Shown piece by piece: positions 59,720 to 64,000 of a stretch of DNA of 64,000 bases. The position numbers and the translations under genes were made by a program. This stretch comes from Marinibaculum pumilum (GTDB taxonomy: Bacteria > Pseudomonadota > Alphaproteobacteria > Ferrovibrionales > Ferrovibrionaceae). The stretch is taken from assembly GCF_042646425.1 (NCBI RefSeq), contig NZ_JBHRTR010000013.1, positions 62,001 to 126,000 of the forward strand. Direction: 5' to 3'. The stretch's first letter is position 1, and the number at the start of each line of letters is the position of its first letter. The notes under the pieces are model-generated. The model saw only the letters and a list, made by a program, of their open reading frames with translations, was not told where the DNA came from and searched no databases.

Positions 59720-60649
59720 TCAGCGGCCGGCATGCCCAGGCTGTTCCGGGGCGAGCAGCCGTCCCAACGCGACCTCCAGCCGGGCCGGCCGGATGCCGAG
59801 CGCGGCGAGCCCGGGCAGGTCGGCCGAGGGCAGATTGTCCTGCCGCATCAGCGCCACCTGCGCCGGCGTGACCGGCGGCGTGGGCAGCAGGCGGCCGGTG
59901 GCGGCGAGCGCCTCCCAGAGCGGGAAGGGCAGCGGCAGCAGGAGCCGGCGGCGGCCGCTGGCCTGCGCCACCAGCCGGACGATGTCGCGGTAGTGCCAGG
60001 CGCGCGGCCCGGCGACCTCGTAGAGCGGTTCCGGCGGCGCAGCACGGCTCAGCAGTCGGCACGCCGCCCGTGCGACATCGTCGACATGCACAGGCTGCAG
60101 GCGGCACCGGCCGTGGCCGAACAGCGGCATCACCGGCAGCCGGCGCACCAGCTGCACGAGCATGCCGAGGAAGGCATCGCCGTCGCCGAACATCACGCTG
60201 GGACGCAGGATCGCCGCATCGGGAAAGGCTTCGCGCACTGCGCGTTCGCCCTCGCCCCGGCAGCGGATATAGCTGTCCCGGGCGCCGCTGTCGGCGCCGA
60301 TGCCGGAGACGTGCAGCAGCCGTGTCGCGCGGGCGTCGCGCACGGCCTCCGCCACCCGTCGCGCGCCGTCGACATGGATGTCCCGGAAGCGCGCGTCGCC
60401 GCCTTCGACATAGAGGCCGACGGCGTTGGCGACAGCGGTGCTGCCGACGACGGCGGCGCGAACCGACTCCCGGTCGCGCAGGTCGGCCTGCACCCGCTGC
60501 AGGAAGGACGACTGCCCCGGCGGCGGCTCGAAGCGCTCCGGTCGCCGCGCGGCGATCCGCACCCGGATCTCCTGCCGCATCAGCGCGGCGGCGATGCGGC
60601 GGCCCAGGAAGCCGGTGCCGCCGAACAGGGTGACGATGTCACCCCTCAT
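59720..60649 (-). CDS. NAD(P)-binding protein of the NDUFA9 / atypical SDR type
   Basis: The 309-residue protein begins with the Rossmann motif IVTLFGGTGFLGRRIAAALM and continues with VQADLRDRESVRAAVVGSTA, NAVGLYVEGGDARFRDIHVD and HVSGIGADSGARDSYIRCRG. This matches the complex I NDUFA9-like or ubiquinone-associated SDR group in alphaproteobacteria. The mild change in the catalytic YxxxK region makes a classical dehydrogenase reaction unlikely. Its start overlaps the pcm stop by 11 bases, so they are co-transcribed. Confidence 0.82.
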   Translation of the reverse strand: MRGDIVTLFGGTGFLGRRIAAALMRQEIRVRIAARRPERFEPPPGQSSFLQRVQADLRDRESVRAAVVGSTAVANAVGLYVEGGDARFRDIHVDGARRVAEAVRDARATRLLHVSGIGADSGARDSYIRCRGEGERAVREAFPDAAILRPSVMFGDGDAFLGMLVQLVRRLPVMPLFGHGRCRLQPVHVDDVARAACRLLSRAAPPEPLYEVAGPRAWHYRDIVRLVAQASGRRRLLLPLPFPLWEALAATGRLLPTPPVTPAQVALMRQDNLPSADLPGLAALGIRPARLEVALGRLLAPEQPGHAGR

Positions 60650-61334
60650 CGTCGGCGCCTCCCGACATGTCGGGCCAGCCCTCCGCGCCGATCAACGGCA
60701 CGAAGCGGACAGCGGGATGCCGGTCTTCCTCAAGGCTGCCATCGGGCAGCCGGCGGGTCCTGACCAGCTGCTGTGCCGCGTCGGGCCCGACCGGTGCGAC
60801 CAGTCGGCCGCCGTCCGCAAGCTGGCGGATGAGGCTCTGCGGCATGCAAGGTGATCCGGCAGCAACCAGGATCGCATCGAACGGCGCCTCTTGCGGCCAG
60901 CCCAGGCTGCCGTCGCCGCAGCGGACGGCCACCTTGCCGACGCCGCTGCGGTCCAGGGCCGTGCGGGCCCGGGCGGCCAGCGCGGGAAGGCGCTCGACCG
61001 CCCAGACCTGACCGGTGATCCGCCCGTAGACCGCGGCCGCATAGCCGCAGCCGGCGCCGATCTCCAGTACCCGGTCGCCGGGGGAAAGCTCCGCCATCTG
61101 CGCCATCAGCGCCACGATGAACGGCTGCGAGATCGTCTGGCCATGGCCGATCGGCAGCGGCGTGTCGTGGTAGGCGCGGCCTGCCATGCCGGGATCGACG
61201 AAGGCCTCGCGGGGGACCTCTGTCATCGCCTGCAGGACCAGAGGGTCGGAAATCCCGCGCGTGACAAGCTGATCCCGCACCATCGTGGCGCGTTCCCTCG
61301 CCTGTTCGCCCTGTTCCGCCGGACCGGGCGGCAT
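60639..61334 (-). CDS. pcm: Protein-L-isoaspartate O-methyltransferase
   Basis: The 231-residue enzyme repairs isoaspartyl damage by methylating it with SAM. It has VPREAFVDPGMAGRAYHDTP, LPIGHGQTISQPFIVALMAQ and the SAM-binding VLEIGAGCGYAAAVYGR, then GDGSLGWPQEAPFDAILVAA. The ATG at 61334 is preferred because GGGGAG lies six bases upstream; an ATG two codons earlier overlaps that site. It is divergent from the SRPBCC gene and overlaps the downstream dehydrogenase gene. Confidence 0.92.
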   Translation of the reverse strand: MPPGPAEQGEQARERATMVRDQLVTRGISDPLVLQAMTEVPREAFVDPGMAGRAYHDTPLPIGHGQTISQPFIVALMAQMAELSPGDRVLEIGAGCGYAAAVYGRITGQVWAVERLPALAARARTALDRSGVGKVAVRCGDGSLGWPQEAPFDAILVAAGSPCMPQSLIRQLADGGRLVAPVGPDAAQQLVRTRRLPDGSLEEDRHPAVRFVPLIGAEGWPDMSGGADDEG

Positions 61335-61521
61335 GGCCATCTCCCCATGGTCGGTGCGTCGGTCCCCCGGACCGGAAGCGGCCGGACGGACCCATTCGCA
61401 GAACGCGCGGGCCGCGGCAGCGTTCCGGGGCGCCGGCCGTTCGCCCCTCGCGGTGGCGGGGGGCGGGGGCTAGGCTTGGCCTTGCGGGGCGGGCACAGAC
61501 AGGCGGGGAAGGATCGGTTCG

Positions 61522-61974
61522 ATGGCAAAGCAGGTGCGCACGGAGGCCTATATCGCGGCGCCGCCGCTGCGGGTGTGGGAAGTGCTGGCGGATTTCGACG
61601 GCTATGCCGAATGGAACCCGCTGAACATACGCGCCAGCGGGAATGCCGCCCCGGGGGCGCGGATCCCGATCACCTTCCGTAATCCGGCCAGAGCGGGTTC
61701 CACCATCGATATGACCGTGACCATCACCGAATGCGAGCCCGGCAAGGCCCTGGCCTGGGTCGGCCGGATCCCGGTTATGTTCACCGGCCGCCATTTCTTC
61801 CGCCTGAGCCCGGAAGGCGAGGGGACGCGGCTGGAACATGGCGAGGACATGAGCGGGCTGATCCCGCTGACCTTCAGCCGGCGGACGATGTCGCATAGCT
61901 TCGGCCCCGCCTACGAGGCGGTGAATGCCGCGCTGGCGGACCGGGTCGCGGCGCTGGCTGCCGCCCGGGACTGA
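61522..61974 (+). CDS. SRPBCC (START-like) domain protein
   Basis: The 150-residue protein has the polyketide cyclase/START-like pattern: RTEAYIAAPPLRVWEVLADF and DGYAEWNPLNIRASG at the N terminus, a central beta sheet with IDMTVTITECEPGKALAWVG, and the C-terminal helix SFGPAYEAVNAALADRVAAL. Such proteins bind hydrophobic ligands. Start site GGGGAAGG lies upstream. Ligand unknown. The gene is convergent with ccrM, whose stop lies 11 bases away. Confidence 0.85.
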   Translation: MAKQVRTEAYIAAPPLRVWEVLADFDGYAEWNPLNIRASGNAAPGARIPITFRNPARAGSTIDMTVTITECEPGKALAWVGRIPVMFTGRHFFRLSPEGEGTRLEHGEDMSGLIPLTFSRRTMSHSFGPAYEAVNAALADRVAALAAARD

Positions 61975-61984
61975 GGGTCGGCCC

Positions 61985-63088
61985 TCAGTTCATCGTCGCG
62001 CGCAACTGCTGGCGAAAATGGTCGAGCGGCACGGCCTTGCCGCGTTCCTCGACATGCCAGAAGGCCCAGCCGTTGCAGCTCGGCGCGCCCAGCAGATGGG
62101 CGCCGACCTGGTGGATCGAGCCGGTGATGTCGGCCGCGACCAGGGTGCCGTCGGCGCGCACCCGCGCATGGTGGCGGCGGCGCTGGTCGGTCAGCACCGT
62201 CCCCGGCGGGATCAGCCCGCGCTCCACCAGCCAGCCGAACGGCACCCGGGGCGCGTCGCGGCGGGATTCGGTGGTGGCCACCGTATCCTCCGTCGCGGGC
62301 TCCACCGCCTCGATGCGGCGCTGCGCCAGCCGGGCATAGACCGGGTCCTGCTCGATGCCGATGAAGTGGCGCCGCAGACGGCGCGCCACGGCGCCGGTCG
62401 TGCCGGTGCCGAAGAACGGGTCCAGCACCACGTCGCCGGGCCGGGTCGAGGCGACCAGCACCCGGTGCAGCAGGGCCTCCGGCTTCTGGGTCGGATGCGC
62501 CTTGCTGCCGTCGATCTTCAGCCGCTCCCGGCCGGAGCAGATCGGGATCACCCAGTCGGAGCGCATCTGCAGGTCGTCGTTCATCGCCTTGGTGGCGGCA
62601 TAGTTGAAGGTGTAGCGCTTGGCCGCGGCGCTCTTGGCGCACCAGACCAGGGTCTCGTGCGCATTGGTGAAGCGCTTGCCGCGGAAGTTCGGCATCGGGT
62701 TGGTCTTGCGCCAGACGATGTCGTTCAGGATCCAGAAGCCGATGTCCTGCAGGGTGGCGCCGACCCGGAAGATGTTGTGGTAGCTGCCGATCACCCACAG
62801 GGTGCCGTCATCCTTCAGCACCCGCTGGGCCGCCTGCAGCCAGTCGCGGCTGAAGCCGTCATAGGCGGCAAAGGAATCGAAGCGGTCCCAGTCGTCGTCG
62901 ACGCCGTCGACCCGGCTCTCGTTCGGGCGGCGCAGTTCGCCCTGCAGCTGCAGGTTGTAGGGCGGGTCCGCGAAGATCATGTCCACCGAGCCGGCCGGCA
63001 ACGCATTCATCACCTCGATGCAGTCGCCTTCCAGAATCTCGTCCAGCGGCAGCGCCGGCGCGATCGGCGCGCTGGTTCGTTTCGCCAT
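61985..63088 (-). CDS. ccrM: CcrM-type adenine DNA methyltransferase (GANTC)
   Basis: The 367-residue enzyme belongs to the CcrM group of cell-cycle methyltransferases that methylate adenine in GANTC. It opens with LPLDEILEGDCIEVMNALPA and the catalytic DPPYNLQLQGELRRPNES, then DIVWRKTNPMPNFRGKRFTN and the SAM motif DPFFGTGTTGAVARRLRR. The C-terminal extension with GSIHQVGAHLLGAPSCNGW and FWHVEERGKAVPLDHFR is specific to CcrM. The ATG at 63088 aligns with the family; the longer upstream frame is non-conserved. Its leader carries five GANTC sites. Confidence 0.95.
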   Translation of the reverse strand: MAKRTSAPIAPALPLDEILEGDCIEVMNALPAGSVDMIFADPPYNLQLQGELRRPNESRVDGVDDDWDRFDSFAAYDGFSRDWLQAAQRVLKDDGTLWVIGSYHNIFRVGATLQDIGFWILNDIVWRKTNPMPNFRGKRFTNAHETLVWCAKSAAAKRYTFNYAATKAMNDDLQMRSDWVIPICSGRERLKIDGSKAHPTQKPEALLHRVLVASTRPGDVVLDPFFGTGTTGAVARRLRRHFIGIEQDPVYARLAQRRIEAVEPATEDTVATTESRRDAPRVPFGWLVERGLIPPGTVLTDQRRRHHARVRADGTLVAADITGSIHQVGAHLLGAPSCNGWAFWHVEERGKAVPLDHFRQQLRATMN

Positions 63089-63372
63089 GCCTGGGTTCCC
63101 CGGCCCCTCGGGCCATTCTGGCCTGCCCCGAGGGGGCCGGCACGTCGGTCCATTCCTGGAGCGAATCGTCTCCGGCCGGCTGGAATCGGTCAAGAATCTT
63201 TGCGGAATCAAGGTTTTAACGCAACATCTTGAGTCCGAAGGGGTTCCCCTTAACGGAACCTTGTATGCAGCGCTGTCCCGCCGCCGCGCCTTCGATGGCG
63301 CCGCCACGAGCGGAAACCGCGTTTTCCTGGTTCGTTCTTCCGGGGCCGCGTCAGGTGCGCCACTCCCCCGCC
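63089..63372 (-). promoter_or_regulatory. ccrM upstream control region
   Basis: This 284-base region has five GANTC sites: GAATC at 63163, 63183, 63194 and 63205, and GAGTC at 63231. A weak promoter, TTGACC (63193-63188) and GACGAT (63170-63165) at 17 bases, lies within them. Upstream are the inverted repeats AAGGGG-TT-CCCCTT (63238-63251) and GGTTCC-CCTTAAC-GGAACC (63242-63260), with TTAA elements at 63216 and 63251. In Caulobacter, ccrM is under CtrA control and its leader has GANTC sites, so methylation feedback is plausible here. Confidence 0.65.
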
Positions 63373-63885
63373 TCAGGGCAGGCTGCGGAACATGACCAGG
63401 GCGTCGACGAAGCCGCGTTCGGGATGGCGGAAGGCGCCCGGCAGCCGTCCGACGATGTCGAAACCCAGGTGCTGCCACAGCCGGACCGCGCGGTCGTTGG
63501 TGGCGACGACGAAGTTGAACTGCATCGCGCGGAAGCCACGATGGCGGGCATGGTCCAGCGAATGCCGGCACATCGTGCTGGCGATGCCGCGGCCGGTCGC
63601 GGCCGGCGCGGTGACATAGCCGCAATTGGCGACATGATCGCCGGCGCCGGGCTGGTTGGCCTTCATGTAGTAGGTGCCCAGCAGCTTGCCCTCGTCCTCC
63701 GCCACGAACACCTCGTGCGCCGGGCCCAGCCAGTAGTCCAGCGCCGCCTCTTCGGTGATGTCGCGGGGCAGGGGATAGCTGTCGCCGCTGGCGAAGACGG
63801 GCGCCAGCACCTGCCAGATCGCCGCCCGGTCGCCGTCGGACGCCGGACGGATGTTTACGCGGCTGTCGTCCGCTTTCCCGGCCAT
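63373..63885 (-). CDS. GNAT family N-acetyltransferase
   Basis: The 170-residue protein starts VNIRPASDGDRAAIWQVLAP and has the acetyl-CoA motif VANCGYVTAPAATGRGIAST at about residues 85-104, then DHARHRGFRAMQFNFVVATN and LWQHLGFDIVGRLPGAFRHP. The last block and the length suggest the YafP/YhhY-like subgroup of small-molecule acetylators, though the substrate cannot be fixed. The start has GGAGG seven bases upstream. It lies upstream of ccrM on the same strand, but the 284-base control region makes a shared transcript doubtful. Confidence 0.87.
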   Translation of the reverse strand: MAGKADDSRVNIRPASDGDRAAIWQVLAPVFASGDSYPLPRDITEEAALDYWLGPAHEVFVAEDEGKLLGTYYMKANQPGAGDHVANCGYVTAPAATGRGIASTMCRHSLDHARHRGFRAMQFNFVVATNDRAVRLWQHLGFDIVGRLPGAFRHPERGFVDALVMFRSLP

Positions 63886-64000
63886 GTCCTGTCCTCCAGC
63901 CCGGAAGCCGGGGGCATCCGGTATCTCGGCTCTGTCGCCTCTCCCGCCATCAGGGCCGCTACCGGGGCGAACCTGAGACGGTGATGCGGGGTCGTGCCCA
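63886..64000. other. Right edge of the window
   Basis: These 115 bases hold no supported gene. The promoter of the minus-strand acetyltransferase should lie here, but no clear -35/-10 pair was found. A gene running off the right end cannot be judged from so short a piece. Confidence 0.4.

Overview
The window is very GC-rich chromosomal DNA with short gene gaps. The gene families point to an alphaproteobacterium, most likely in the broad Rhodospirillales group. The supporting signs are a CcrM-type GANTC methyltransferase, an F0 ATP synthase operon (I-a-c-b'-b) without the F1 genes, a homoserine kinase of the APH-fold type beside rnhA and ispH, a split glycine dehydrogenase (GcvPA/GcvPB), a plant-type GshA, and a ctaC-ctaD-ctaB-coxF-ctaG-ctaE respiratory cluster. 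This is inference from family content and gene order; no 16S rRNA gene, tRNA gene, insertion sequence, integrase or CRISPR array was found.

Region by region: 0-2.4 kb holds a SnoaL-like protein, a GNAT enzyme paired with an XRE-cupin regulator, a small membrane protein and an ABM-domain protein. 2.4-7.2 kb is a five-gene ABC importer of the urea/short-chain amide (Urt-like) branch of the branched-chain amino acid family. 7.4-11.4 kb is ubiA-ubiD with a membrane protein carrying a decayed class III cyclase domain. 11.5-14.7 kb carries rsmE, gshA, a CinA-type amidohydrolase and a cold-shock protein. 15-23 kb is the most accessory part: a two-partner secretion locus with a 1902-residue exoprotein, its outer-membrane transporter and a small lipoprotein. 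23-26.7 kb has a WYL regulator divergent from a thioesterase, a c-type cytochrome and TldD.

27-39.3 kb is the aa3 cytochrome oxidase operon with its assembly factors (CtaB, CtaG, SURF1), followed by an M32 carboxypeptidase, threonine synthase, an M16 peptidase and an acetyltransferase. 39.3-45 kb has YqgE, a DsbD-N-like secreted protein, a peroxiredoxin, rnhA-thrB-ispH and a lipoprotein. 45-49.9 kb is the glycine cleavage operon gcvT-gcvH-gcvPA-gcvPB behind a tandem glycine riboswitch. 50.4-53.4 kb is the F0 operon with a good sigma70-type promoter. 53.5-60.6 kb is smc, a DsbA-like oxidoreductase, a DciA-like protein, mutY and an NDUFA9-like dehydrogenase. 60.6-64 kb is pcm, an SRPBCC protein, ccrM and another acetyltransferase.

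The features most worth following are the exoprotein, which joins a TPS domain to about ten 59-residue repeats that look like propeller blades and then to MBG repeats; the cluster of five GANTC sites upstream of ccrM itself; two clean operator-like palindromes next to regulator genes (XRE-cupin and WYL); the decayed cyclase domain; and long perfect hairpins that segment the cytochrome oxidase operon.
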